This document shows positions 17,263 through 26,231 of a DNA stretch of 61,161 nucleotides, piece by piece. The stretch spans positions 1-61,161 of the forward strand of contig NZ_MTBA01000011.1 of the NCBI RefSeq assembly GCF_002150805.1. Reading direction: 5' to 3'. The translations under genes and the position numbers were made by a program. The notes below the pieces were generated by a model. It saw only the letters and a program-made list of their open reading frames with translations. It did not search any database and was not told the DNA's origin. Each line of letters opens with the position of its first letter. Within the stretch, counting starts at the first letter, position 1. The DNA comes from Oceanospirillum sanctuarii. Its GTDB lineage: Bacteria; Pseudomonadota; Gammaproteobacteria; Pseudomonadales; Halomonadaceae.

Positions 17263-18879
17263 ATGAGCGCTTTAACTGACAGCCGGTGGCTAAAACCGGC
17301 TGTTCTTTTTGCCTACAGCCTGATTCTGCTGATTACCGCCCTCGCCTTTTATGGCCTGATCGGTTTCGATGGCGCGAGCCTGCAAACCGGGCTGCTGACC
17401 GACCCTTACATTCTGCAGATTCTCAGCTTCTCGCTGGAACAGGCTGGCCTTAGTGCGCTGATCTCGGTGGCTCTTGCCTTACCCATAGCCAGAGCCCTGC
17501 ACTTTATGCCGCAGCTTTGGGCAAAACGGGCTTTTCTCAGCCTTTGCCTGCTCAGCTTTGTGATGCCGACACTGGTGCTCATTACCGGACTGGTTTCGCT
17601 TTTGGGCCGTTCCGGAATCATCACCCCGTTGCTACCGGATAACTTTAACCTCTATGGCCTGAACGGTATTCTGATCGCCCACGTTTATCTGAATACTCCC
17701 CTAGCTGTCAGGGTTCTGAGTCAGCAGATGGGGCATATCCCCGATACCAGCTGGCGCCTGGCACAACAGCTGCGCCTGAGCCGCTGGCAGCAGTTTACCC
17801 ATGTAGAATGGCCCGCGATTAAACCCAGCCTGCTGATGCTGCTGGGCTTTATCTTTGTGCTCTGCTTCAACAGCTTTGCCGTGGTACTGGCTCTTGGCGG
17901 TGGTCCGGGTTCAACCACCCTTGAAGTGGCGATCTATCAGGCGCTGAAATACGATTTCAATCTGAGTGAAGCCCTGACTCTGGCCTGGCTGCAGTTCACT
18001 CTGGCCGGGCTTATCTTTGCCCTGATCGCCCGTATGGGTAAGCTCAACTGGTTAAGTGCCGACACCGCGAGTCAACGCTGGCAACCGGGTTTAGGCCGAA
18101 ACAGTGCCCGCTTCCATCTGGGGCTGTATTACCTCAGCTGGCTGTTATTGCTGCTGCCCCTGTTAGCGTTACTGCCAACCGTGATGCGGGTTGATCTGGC
18201 AAAACTGGATCTGCCGGATCTGGTCTCTGCGGCAGGTTATTCTCTGCTGCTGGGCTTTGCTGCCGCCCTGCTGGCGATGCTGCTCTCCTGGTTGCTGCTG
18301 CTTCCGATCCGGAGCGCCAGCCTCCAGCATCAGGAAAACCGACGCATTCTGTTACAGTGGCTGGCCACTCACACCTTAGTGGCACCGGCAATGGTACTCT
18401 CCACCGGGCTTTATATTCTGCTGCTGCCCCGTATCGATCTGGAGCAATGGGGCATCTTCTGGCTGGTACTGATCAACAGCGTACTTCTGCTGCCGTTTGT
18501 TATCGCGCAGCTTAAACCCCGGGTACTGCAATTTGATCAGCAATATGGCCGGCTGAGCGCCAATCTCGGGCTTTCGCCACTCGAACAATTCCGGGTCATC
18601 TGGCCCTTTATCCGTCCCGTTGCCAAAGGCAGCTTTGCCTTAGCGCTGCTGTTGGCACTGGGAGATGTCGCAGTTTTCTCAATTTTTGGCGACAATAACA
18701 CTATGACACTTCCCTGGCTGATTTACGGTTATGCCGGTAGCTATCGCATGGCTGAAGCGGCTTTGGCCTCACTTCTCCTGCTGACTATCTGCGCCCTGCT
18801 GGTCTTTTTCTTTGAACGCCACCAGACCCGCAACCCAAATCGTTCCGCCGACAATCACACTGATCAGCCGGGATCATAA
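17263..18879 (+). CDS. thiP: Thiamine ABC transporter permease ThiP
   Basis: The 538-residue inner-membrane protein holds two fused BPD_transp-like permease halves with about 12 membrane segments. An EAA-like loop is visible in each half (for example WRLAQQLRLSRWQQFTHVEW, about residues 165-184, and RLSANLGLSPLEQFRVIWPF in the second half). This fused arrangement is the ThiP form. It starts 27 bases after thiB and ends 10 bases before thiQ. Confidence 0.95.
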   Translation: MSALTDSRWLKPAVLFAYSLILLITALAFYGLIGFDGASLQTGLLTDPYILQILSFSLEQAGLSALISVALALPIARALHFMPQLWAKRAFLSLCLLSFVMPTLVLITGLVSLLGRSGIITPLLPDNFNLYGLNGILIAHVYLNTPLAVRVLSQQMGHIPDTSWRLAQQLRLSRWQQFTHVEWPAIKPSLLMLLGFIFVLCFNSFAVVLALGGGPGSTTLEVAIYQALKYDFNLSEALTLAWLQFTLAGLIFALIARMGKLNWLSADTASQRWQPGLGRNSARFHLGLYYLSWLLLLLPLLALLPTVMRVDLAKLDLPDLVSAAGYSLLLGFAAALLAMLLSWLLLLPIRSASLQHQENRRILLQWLATHTLVAPAMVLSTGLYILLLPRIDLEQWGIFWLVLINSVLLLPFVIAQLKPRVLQFDQQYGRLSANLGLSPLEQFRVIWPFIRPVAKGSFALALLLALGDVAVFSIFGDNNTMTLPWLIYGYAGSYRMAEAALASLLLLTICALLVFFFERHQTRNPNRSADNHTDQPGS

Positions 18880-18889
18880 GGAAAAACCT

Positions 18890-19561
18890 ATGACTGAGAC
18901 CATCAAACTCAGCGGAACGGATGCCGCAGCCTATCAGGATGCGCTACAGAAAGGCCTGATCGTTGATCAGCTGGAAGTGGTGCTGGATGGCTACAAACTT
19001 AATTATGATCTGCAACTGGCTGCCGGAGAATGTCTGGCCATTCAGGGCAGAAGCGGTGTAGGTAAAAGCACGCTGCTACACACTCTGGCGGGGTTCGAGC
19101 AAGCCAGAAGTGGTCGGGTTCTGTGGAATGGTGAAGATTTGCTCAGGTTACCGGCCCATCAGCGTCCCGTTAGCATGCTGTTTCAGGAACACAATCTGTT
19201 TGAACACCTGAGTGTAATGACCAACCTGAAACTGGGCTTTAGTGAGCCACCGAGTCGCGCTCAGTTTGAAGAAGCCGCTGACGCTCTGGATGTGGCTGAT
19301 CAGTTGGATAAATTCCCGACAGAGTTGTCAGGTGGGCAACGCCAGCGTATCGGTCTGATCCGTACCCTACTGAGACCGGAGCCTCTGATTCTGCTGGATG
19401 AGCCCTTTGCCGAACTGGATCAGCACACTCGTCACAAAGCAGCCCTGTGGACAGCGGTAACCGCAAGAAGCCAGGGTAAAACCCTGATTCTGGTAACTCA
19501 CCAGGATGAAGATGCCGAGCGCATTGCCGACCGGACTCTGGAACTGACCTATAAAGGTTAA
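18890..19561 (+). CDS. thiQ: Thiamine ABC transporter ATPase ThiQ
   Basis: The ABC ATPase has 223 residues from the ATG at 18890, which follows AAGGA. An in-frame ATG at 18812 would overlap thiP and is less likely. Walker A is GRSGVGKST (about 51-59), the signature is LSGGQRQRIGL and Walker B is LILLDEPFAELD with the following switch His in LVTHQDED. It powers ThiBP. A short N-terminal extension of about 20 residues precedes the usual ThiQ start (LEVVLDGYKLNYDL). Confidence 0.95.
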   Translation: MTETIKLSGTDAAAYQDALQKGLIVDQLEVVLDGYKLNYDLQLAAGECLAIQGRSGVGKSTLLHTLAGFEQARSGRVLWNGEDLLRLPAHQRPVSMLFQEHNLFEHLSVMTNLKLGFSEPPSRAQFEEAADALDVADQLDKFPTELSGGQRQRIGLIRTLLRPEPLILLDEPFAELDQHTRHKAALWTAVTARSQGKTLILVTHQDEDAERIADRTLELTYKG

Positions 19562-19622
19562 CCGGCAAATAAAGCGGGCAGTATGAAGTGAAAAGCTAAG
19601 AAGTGAACAAAGAAGAGCCTGA

Positions 19623-19646
19623 GAGCTGATTGAGCCTGATCAGCTC
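19623..19646 (-). terminator. Terminator-like inverted repeat
   Basis: GAGCTGAT (19623-19630) pairs with ATCAGCTC (19639-19646) between the convergent thiQ and the GGDEF-EAL gene, overlapping the latter's vicinity. No strong T-run follows on either strand, so function is uncertain. Confidence 0.3.
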
Positions 19647-19649
19647 CAA

Positions 19650-21848
19650 TCAGCACTCAATGGAAGCCGCAGGCTCACTGAACAGATAGCCCTGCGAGAA
19701 ACGTATCCCCAGAGTTTCCACCACTCTCTGCACCGCTTCTGAATGGACAAATTCCGCTACCACCGGAATACCGGCGTTACGGGCGAAGAAGACAATCGCC
19801 CTGGTGATCTCATAACTGGTCTGATCGGTATCGATAGACTTAATGTATTTCGCATCGATTTTGATCAGATCCACATCCAGCTCCAGAATCCGTTCGAAGT
19901 TGGAATACTCGGTACCAAAGTCATCAATCGCCAGACGAAAACCTTTCGCCTTGAGTGAGGCCAGCTGCTTGATATGGTTCTTCTTGCCATCAGCACTCAC
20001 CCCTTCCAGAATTTCCAGCGTAATACGCTGCGGATCGATATTGTACTGAGCGCACTTCTGCTCCAGAAAACCTTCCAGATAGTGATGACTAAGATCATCT
20101 TCAGTGATATTGATCGCAAAATCGCAGCTGTTACCGCTCATAACCCGACAACTTTTATCAATTACGGTGCGGGTAATCACCGGCAACAAACCGGAAAGTT
20201 TCGCAGGCTGCAGGAATTGGTACGGGCCATAAACCTGATCATCAATCTGCATGCGGATCAGGCATTCGTAATAGTTAATCTCACCGGTTTCGTTATCCCG
20301 GATACCCTGAAAATAAGGCACCAGACAATCTTCCGTCAGCGCCCGATGCAACAGGGCGTTCCATTGCATGTACTCAAGACGCTGATGCTGCTCCAGCTCA
20401 TCTTTCTTGTCCGCGTAGAGATAAAAACGGCCGCGACCGCCCTGCTTGGCCTTCTTCAGCGCCATCAGAGCCTTACGAATCAGGTCGTCATGCCCCACGG
20501 CACCGCCATAGGAAAAACTGATATTAAAACTCAGGCCATCCACCTGAATCTGATGCAGAAAGAAACTCTCACGGATTTTGGTAAAGACCGCCTTCAGAAA
20601 GGTATCTTTTTCATAGTGAACCGCAAACTCATCGGCATTCAACCGGTAGATACGGGCACCATCAAGCACAGTCGTCAGGCGCTGAGTGATAGCTGAAAGC
20701 AGCCGGTCGGCAAAGTCGAGACCATAAGCGGAGTTAATCAGGCTGAAGTTATTAACATTCAGCACCAGAAGCGCACTGTCGCCATCGCAACGATCTAACG
20801 CATCCTGCAGCTGGCTTTTATTCGGCAGGCCAGTCAGGGTATCGGTGGTCAGGGCTGCAACATGACGATCCCTTTCCTGCTTAATCTCGGAAAGATCGGT
20901 GAACACGCCTACATAGTTCTGCACTACGCCCTGTTCATCCCGCAGCACACTCAGGCTCAACCATTGCGGCCATAAGGAGCCATCCTTGCGCTGATTGATC
21001 ACCTCACCACTCCAGCGATCCTCGGCCATTAACCCCTGCCACATCGACTGATAGAAGTCGTCATCATGGGCACCGGAGGAGAGGAAATTCGGATTTTTGC
21101 CGACCACTTCCTCATGACTGTAACCGGTGACCTGACTGAAAAAGGGATTGGTTTCAATAATCCGGTTATCAGCATCAGTAATCACCACACCTTCAGATGC
21201 GCTTTCAATCGCGCGCCCCAGAAGCTGTAAACGGGTATTTTGTCGGGCAAGTTGTTCTTCCTGCTGCTGACGGGCCAGCACCAGACCTGCCATATCAGCC
21301 CCAACCTGCAGAATGCGCTGATGAAAGGAAGAGGGTAAACGATGTTCAAAGGAGGAAAGGGCAAAACTACCGACAGGCTCGCCCTCACTGTTGCGGACCG
21401 GTAAGGACCAGCAAGCGCAGAGATTGAAGTCATAGGCCAGATCTCTCAGATCCCGCCATCGCTCATCATTAAAAGTATCACGGACAAATACCGGTTCATT
21501 TTTCAGAACCGCATTACCACAGGAACCACCACCGGGGCCGGGGCGAAGGCCATTCAGAGCCTCATGACCGACTTCTGGCACACTGGGGGCTGAAAGCACA
21601 TTCAGACGATAGGAATCTGCATCCAGAATCATAAGGGACGCAACAGAATTAGGTAGTAGCTGCTCGGCAAGACGGCAAAGGTGATCCAATACCTGCTGGC
21701 ACGGCTGATTGGTGACAACATCATTAAAGACAGATTGCTGAAACGCCAGAATCTGATCCTGTTGCTCAACGGTTACCGGCACCCGCTCCTGACAGCCCGA
21801 AGCTTCTTCCGCAAAAGCTTCAGAGGTGTTACTGCCTGACTCCATCAT
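19650..21848 (-). CDS. GAF-PAS-degenerate GGDEF-EAL signalling protein
   Basis: The cytoplasmic protein has 732 residues. A GAF domain (about 25-175), a PAS domain with PAC (about 180-310) and a GGDEF-like domain follow each other. The GGDEF motif reads NADEF (404-408), so cyclase activity is unlikely. The EAL motif reads ECLIR (Glu528), with LEILEG, AIDDFGTEYSNF, KIDAKYI and VVAEFV retained. Most phosphodiesterase metal ligands are therefore kept and c-di-GMP hydrolysis remains possible. The frame opens at a TTG at 21911, but AAGGG 7 bases before the ATG at 21848 fixes the start. No membrane segment is seen, so the GAF and PAS domains probably sense intracellular signals. It is monocistronic. 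Confidence 0.9.
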   Translation of the reverse strand: MMESGSNTSEAFAEEASGCQERVPVTVEQQDQILAFQQSVFNDVVTNQPCQQVLDHLCRLAEQLLPNSVASLMILDADSYRLNVLSAPSVPEVGHEALNGLRPGPGGGSCGNAVLKNEPVFVRDTFNDERWRDLRDLAYDFNLCACWSLPVRNSEGEPVGSFALSSFEHRLPSSFHQRILQVGADMAGLVLARQQQEEQLARQNTRLQLLGRAIESASEGVVITDADNRIIETNPFFSQVTGYSHEEVVGKNPNFLSSGAHDDDFYQSMWQGLMAEDRWSGEVINQRKDGSLWPQWLSLSVLRDEQGVVQNYVGVFTDLSEIKQERDRHVAALTTDTLTGLPNKSQLQDALDRCDGDSALLVLNVNNFSLINSAYGLDFADRLLSAITQRLTTVLDGARIYRLNADEFAVHYEKDTFLKAVFTKIRESFFLHQIQVDGLSFNISFSYGGAVGHDDLIRKALMALKKAKQGGRGRFYLYADKKDELEQHQRLEYMQWNALLHRALTEDCLVPYFQGIRDNETGEINYYECLIRMQIDDQVYGPYQFLQPAKLSGLLPVITRTVIDKSCRVMSGNSCDFAINITEDDLSHHYLEGFLEQKCAQYNIDPQRITLEILEGVSADGKKNHIKQLASLKAKGFRLAIDDFGTEYSNFERILELDVDLIKIDAKYIKSIDTDQTSYEITRAIVFFARNAGIPVVAEFVHSEAVQRVVETLGIRFSQGYLFSEPAASIEC

Positions 21849-22341
21849 ACCAATACCCTTAACCCACCTAACTGCAACCAAAAATCCAACCGGAGCGTTC
21901 GCGTGAACCAACCCATCATGGGTCAGCTTCCATCAAATGAGTATTTTAGCAATTTAAGCAAGTTGCCAGATACCGGCCAAAAGCTATAGATTCTGACCAA
22001 TTCCACAGTACAGAAACTCTAAAACTCGCTAATCAAACTCAGGAAAGTGAAAGAAAACTCCGGCCAGCCCATTTCTTGTTCTAATCTCGTCTGAGGCTGA
22101 CAGCACTAGAAATACCATTGCTGCCAGTAGCCTTCCAGACGATTTATGTAAGACTTATATTCCTTTTGCATCTTCCCTGTTACAAAAGAAAAACCTCACT
22201 ATGCTTAGTAAAGCTTGCCTTCTATGAACAGCAGGTTACAGTTCTGTGTCACCCTACTTTTTGCAGGTTTTTTTAATAATTAATACAAATATCAATGCGT
22301 TAAAGCTCTGACCGGCTTCGCATGCAAGGATAGCGCTACTT
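21849..22341. other. Intergenic region without a recognisable gene
   Basis: This AT-rich 493-base region separates the divergent GAF-PAS gene and the Na/Pi symporter, so it should hold both promoters. I see no convincing Pho box, small reading frame with a ribosome-binding site, or strong hairpin. Confidence 0.5.
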
Positions 22342-24180
22342 ATGTTACGAAAACTGCTTCTGCCAACCATCTTTCTGGTGCTCGGCTATGGCTTCTGGGT
22401 TAGTCCTGACTTTAAAGAGATTGCAGCTGGTGTTGCGGTCTTTCTGTTTGGCATGCTCTCCCTTGAAGAGGGCTTTAAAGCGTTTACCGGCGGCCTGCTG
22501 GAAAAGCTGCTGAAAAAAACCACTGACACCATCTGGAAAAGCCTCAGCTTTGGCGTGGTATCCACCACTCTGATGCAATCCAGCTCGCTGGTTTCGGTGA
22601 TTACCATCTCCTTTCTCTCCGCTGGCCTTATCTCTCTGACTGCAGGTGTCGGCATCATCTTTGGTGCCAATCTGGGGACAACAACAGGTGCCTGGCTGGT
22701 GGCCGGTCTCGGCCTTAAGGTTAAGATCTCCGCCTATGCGATGCCGATGCTGGTGTTTGGTATTCTGTTGATTTTCCAGAAGAGCAAAGAGCTGAAAGGC
22801 ATGGGCTATGTGCTGGCAGGCCTTGGTTTCCTTTTCCTGGGTATCCACTACATGAAAGAGGGCTTTGAAGCCTTTAAAGACACCATCGACCTGACAGCCT
22901 ACGCAGTTGAAGGTTATGCCGGTGTTTTCCTGTTTACCCTGATCGGGCTTTTTGCCACCGTGGTGATGCAGTCCAGTCACGCCACACTGGTTCTGATTAT
23001 CACCGCGCTTTCAGCCCAACAGATCACTTATGAGAATGCCCTGGCACTGGCTATCGGTGCCAATATCGGCACCACCATTACCGCCATCATCGGCTCTCTG
23101 AGCGCCAACGTTGAAGGCCGTCGTCTGGCGGTGGCGCACCTGATCTTTAACGCCGTAACAGGCTTTGTCGCCATCCTCTTTATCTACCAGCTGACGGGGC
23201 TGGTGGATGCTGCCAGCGCTCTGGTCGGCATTGCGGCGGATAACTACACCCTGAAGCTTGCGGTTTTCCACACCATCTTCAACACCATCGGCGTGGTACT
23301 GATGCTGCCGGTGATCCCAGCCATGGTGCGCTTTCTGGAACGCGCCCTTAAAGCTGCTGAGACCGGACGCCGCTCAGCTCCCAAATACCTGAATGAAGCC
23401 GCATCTGATCTGCCGGAAGCAACTCTGGCAGCTGTGCGTCAGGAAACCCTGCATCTGTACGACAATGCTGCAGCTATCATCGCAGGTGGTCTGAGCCTGA
23501 AGCTGGATGAGATTCACAGTGACAAGCCACTGGAAGAGGTGATCTTTAAGGCTCGCACGGTGATTCCAACCAATATCGATCAGGAATACGCCGAATCGGT
23601 AAAGTCTCTTTATGCTGATATCGTCGATTTCAGCAGTGCTTATCAGGGCGAAATGTCAGCAGATCAGGTTGAAGAGCTTTTCCGCCTGAGAGCAGCCGGT
23701 CGGGATATCGTGGAAGCGATCAAGGACACCAAGCACCTGCAGAAGAACCTCTCCCGCTACTTTGTGGCTGACAACCCTTATATCCAGCATGAATACAACA
23801 CGCTGCGCATGCGTTTGGCTTCTGTACTACGTGAGCTTTACAAAGTACGTCAGGAAGAGAAAAACGATTCCGTTATTATCCTGTCGCTGGACCGTCTGCG
23901 ACTGGATATGGAAGAGTACGATCACAATCTGAACCACAGCCTCAGCAGTCTGATCCGCCAGAAACTGATTACCGGGCCAATGTCTGTCTCTCTGATGAAC
24001 GACAGTGGTTACGCTTCGGACGTAACCCGTAAGCTGGTAATGATGGGTGAAGTGCTCTTCTCAAACAGCGATCTGAAGACCAAAAACATTGAACAAAGCC
24101 TCTCTCTGGATGACGAAGAACTGACCGAGGTGATTCAGGAACAGCAGGCTGCGAAAGGGGAAAGGAGCAGAGCCTCATGA
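22342..24180 (+). CDS. Na+/phosphate symporter (NptA/YjbB type) with C-terminal PhoU-like domain
   Basis: The protein has 612 residues. The N-terminal 330 residues carry two repeated Na/Pi cotransporter halves, with the paired QSSS-type motifs LMQSSSLVSV (about 75-84) and VMQSSHATLV (about 212-221), and GANLGTT / GANIGTT repeats. The C-terminal 270 residues are helical and PhoU-like. It would move phosphate together with Na+ across the inner membrane, either as uptake or, as shown for YjbB, efflux. AAGGA lies 10 bases before the ATG. Its stop overlaps the next start (ATGA at 24177), so the small Lys-rich protein is coupled to it. Confidence 0.92.
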   Translation: MLRKLLLPTIFLVLGYGFWVSPDFKEIAAGVAVFLFGMLSLEEGFKAFTGGLLEKLLKKTTDTIWKSLSFGVVSTTLMQSSSLVSVITISFLSAGLISLTAGVGIIFGANLGTTTGAWLVAGLGLKVKISAYAMPMLVFGILLIFQKSKELKGMGYVLAGLGFLFLGIHYMKEGFEAFKDTIDLTAYAVEGYAGVFLFTLIGLFATVVMQSSHATLVLIITALSAQQITYENALALAIGANIGTTITAIIGSLSANVEGRRLAVAHLIFNAVTGFVAILFIYQLTGLVDAASALVGIAADNYTLKLAVFHTIFNTIGVVLMLPVIPAMVRFLERALKAAETGRRSAPKYLNEAASDLPEATLAAVRQETLHLYDNAAAIIAGGLSLKLDEIHSDKPLEEVIFKARTVIPTNIDQEYAESVKSLYADIVDFSSAYQGEMSADQVEELFRLRAAGRDIVEAIKDTKHLQKNLSRYFVADNPYIQHEYNTLRMRLASVLRELYKVRQEEKNDSVIILSLDRLRLDMEEYDHNLNHSLSSLIRQKLITGPMSVSLMNDSGYASDVTRKLVMMGEVLFSNSDLKTKNIEQSLSLDDEELTEVIQEQQAAKGERSRAS

Positions 24181-24437
24181 AAATCAGCAAACTGATCAAA
24201 AAAGCCGAAGCCTTTATCCGCTCCGATGAACAGAAGCGCAAAGAGAAAAAAGAGTACCTGAAAAAGGTGATCAAAAAGCTGCGCAAGCACGAGAAGCAGC
24301 TGAAGGAAGAGTACGAAGCCTGCAGCGACTTTGAGAAAAGCCGTCAACTAAAGCAGGAGATCGCGCTGGCTTATAACCAGCGCAAGAAAGGCGTAAAAAT
24401 GCTGAAGAGCCTGAAAAAGAAGAAAAAGACTGACTAA
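24177..24437 (+). CDS. Small Lys/Glu-rich coiled-coil protein coupled to the Na/Pi symporter
   Basis: The 86-residue protein is almost entirely charged: about a third of residues are Lys and many are Glu, with heptad-like spacing (KKVIKKLRKHEKQLKEEYEA). It has one Cys and no membrane segment or signal peptide. It probably forms a helical hairpin. The ATGA overlap with the symporter gene and the terminator that follows show that it is expressed with that gene. I do not recognise a named family. A regulatory partner of the PhoU-like domain is plausible. Confidence 0.8.
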   Translation: MKISKLIKKAEAFIRSDEQKRKEKKEYLKKVIKKLRKHEKQLKEEYEACSDFEKSRQLKQEIALAYNQRKKGVKMLKSLKKKKKTD

Positions 24438-24470
24438 GAGCTGTACTCCCGACAAACCTCCCGACAAACA

Positions 24471-24507
24471 AAAAGCCGATGTCGCAAACAGCGACACCGG
24501 CTTTTTT
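24471..24507. terminator. Bidirectional terminator
   Basis: AAAAGCCGATGTCGC (24471-24485) pairs, with one mismatch, with GCGACACCGGCTTTTTT (24491-24507). It serves the Na/Pi symporter unit on the plus strand and the convergent MFS gene. Confidence 0.9.
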
Positions 24508-24552
24508 CGTATCTGTAACCTTTCATTGAGCGTGACACTCAGCAAGGCCCGA

Positions 24553-25794
24553 TCAGGCTGATGCTTTAGCCTGTGCCTCATGCTGGATATTTCGGGTTAC
24601 CAACCAGCAAACTAATGACAGCACCGCAAATGCGATAAACAGCGGATACAGAGTACCGTTATAGGTCTGGCCAAAGGCCATCCCTACCACCATAGAGATA
24701 AAGGTGGTCACGGAACCGATTACCGATGATGCCACACCGGCAATATGCCCCAGAGGCTCCATCGCCAGCGCATTCATATTACCGAACAGCAGACCGATAC
24801 AGGCAAAAATCATCGCGCCAAACAGCATAAACAGCCAGATAGGAACATTGCCATCCAGCAGGACCAGAAGAGCCAGAAAAACGACGGAGCTGGTAAACAT
24901 GCCGATCAGCGCTCTATTCGCCAACAGCTTCATACCATAGCGCATCACCAGTCTTCCGTTCATAAACGAAGCAACACCCACGGATAGCGCCAGCACAGCA
25001 AAATAAAGCGGGAAGGCTTTCTCAATCTGGAAAATCTCTTTAAACAGCAACTGGGCTGTAGAGAGGTAAGCGACAAAAGCCCCAAAAATCAGGCCTGCAC
25101 CTACGATATAACCCAGTGTGACCTTGTGGGTCATGGTCTCTTTGGTATTGTGCCAGACATTACCCAGAGAGAGCGGAATCCGGCGCTCTTTCACCAGAGT
25201 TTCCGGTTGGCGAACCGCAAACCAGATCAAAGCGATTAGTGACAAGAGTACAAAGAACTCATAGATGCCGCGCCAGTCAGCAATCATCAGTACACCAGCG
25301 CCAATACTTGGCGCCACAGCAGGCATAATGATAAAAACCGCCATTACAAACGACATCACACGCGCCATGGCACGACCTTCATAACGATCACGCACCAGAG
25401 CTACCGCAACCACTTTTGGCCCGGAGGCACCAATTCCCTGAATAAAACGCCCCACCAGCATCATCTCGTAGCTTTGGGCAAAGGCCGATACCAGAGAGCC
25501 AATCAGGAAGATAATCAGCCCCAGATAGATGGCTGGCTTGCGACCAAAACTATCGGATAGCGGGCCATAAAGGATCTGACCAAATGCCAGCCCCGCGAAC
25601 AGTATCCCCACAATCCACTGCAGATCTTCCGCATGCACCACGGAGAAATCCTGACCTATGATGCTCATCGCAGGCAGAACGGCATCAATCGCCAGCGCCA
25701 CCATGGACATTAACAGCGCCAACAGAGCTACAAATTCCGCAAAAGCGGGTTTATATGCGGAGGCATCAGCCCCTGCTCGGGATTGCGGGTTCAT
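24553..25794 (-). CDS. Bcr/CflA family MFS drug exporter
   Basis: The 413-residue protein has 12 membrane segments. Motif A appears between helices 2 and 3 as GPLSDSFGRKPA (about 95-106), and the DHA1/Bcr-like start AIDAVLPAMSIIGQDF is present, with GRFIQGIGASG and motif C-like PAVAPSIGAGVL later. It would export drugs or small metabolites by proton antiport. AAGG lies 6 bases before the ATG. The substrate is unknown. It stands alone between two terminators or gaps. Confidence 0.9.
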   Translation of the reverse strand: MNPQSRAGADASAYKPAFAEFVALLALLMSMVALAIDAVLPAMSIIGQDFSVVHAEDLQWIVGILFAGLAFGQILYGPLSDSFGRKPAIYLGLIIFLIGSLVSAFAQSYEMMLVGRFIQGIGASGPKVVAVALVRDRYEGRAMARVMSFVMAVFIIMPAVAPSIGAGVLMIADWRGIYEFFVLLSLIALIWFAVRQPETLVKERRIPLSLGNVWHNTKETMTHKVTLGYIVGAGLIFGAFVAYLSTAQLLFKEIFQIEKAFPLYFAVLALSVGVASFMNGRLVMRYGMKLLANRALIGMFTSSVVFLALLVLLDGNVPIWLFMLFGAMIFACIGLLFGNMNALAMEPLGHIAGVASSVIGSVTTFISMVVGMAFGQTYNGTLYPLFIAFAVLSLVCWLVTRNIQHEAQAKASA

Positions 25795-26001
25795 AGAAAA
25801 CCTTTTTTTCAGAATGACGATGCGTCAGAAGAAAGCCGTATGCACCAGAGCGGGAATTGCTCTTAGCCGGTCGCTGATGACTAAGCTGTCATAAGCGTCA
25901 GTAAAGCATACTGAGGGAGTCGGACATTCTAGCAAGACCGTGAAGTCATTGCCGGACAAAAATTAGTCAGGATATCTCTTCTGGTCAGAAACACTGCCAT
26001 A

Positions 26002-26038
26002 AAGAACAGCGGCTCTAGTCATAAAAGCAGCTGTTCTT
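26002..26038. promoter_or_regulatory. 9-bp inverted repeat upstream of the small membrane protein
   Basis: AAGAACAGC (26002-26010) is exactly complementary to GCTGTTCTT (26030-26038). It lies 70 bases before the 31-residue reading frame, in the otherwise empty region 25795-26108. It may be an operator or a weak terminator of upstream transcripts. Confidence 0.35.
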
Positions 26039-26108
26039 GTCTTTGTTTAAAAGGCCGGTATCGCTAGAATAGCGCCTGCAAAGTAAGTATTAACTGGCGG
26101 AGAAAGTC

Positions 26109-26204
26109 ATGGGTAACAACCCCTTTATGCAGAAAGTCATCCTGATTGTGGTCTCTCTAACCCTAATCATCATTATGGGCATGCGTCTGCTGGGCATGGC
26201 CTAA
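26109..26204 (+). CDS. Small single-span membrane protein, 31 residues
   Basis: This short frame begins with ATG 6 bases after GGAG (GGCGGAGAAAGTCATG) and ends with TAA. The peptide starts MGNNPFMQKV and then runs through about 17 hydrophobic residues (ILIVVSLTLIIIMGM), followed by RLLGMA. The pattern is that of a single inner-membrane helix with a short polar N-terminus. Good ribosome-binding site, composition and position make it likely to be real. I do not recognise a family. It is convergent with the sigma-54 activator gene. Confidence 0.65.
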   Translation: MGNNPFMQKVILIVVSLTLIIIMGMRLLGMA

Positions 26205-26231
26205 AGCTCCCTGCTGACCACCGAACCGATT

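Noticed and set aside
22140-22341. Pho box upstream of the Na/Pi symporter
   Set aside because: Fragments such as TTACAGTTCTGTGTCAC resemble half-sites, but the 11-bp repeat spacing of a Pho box is not met.
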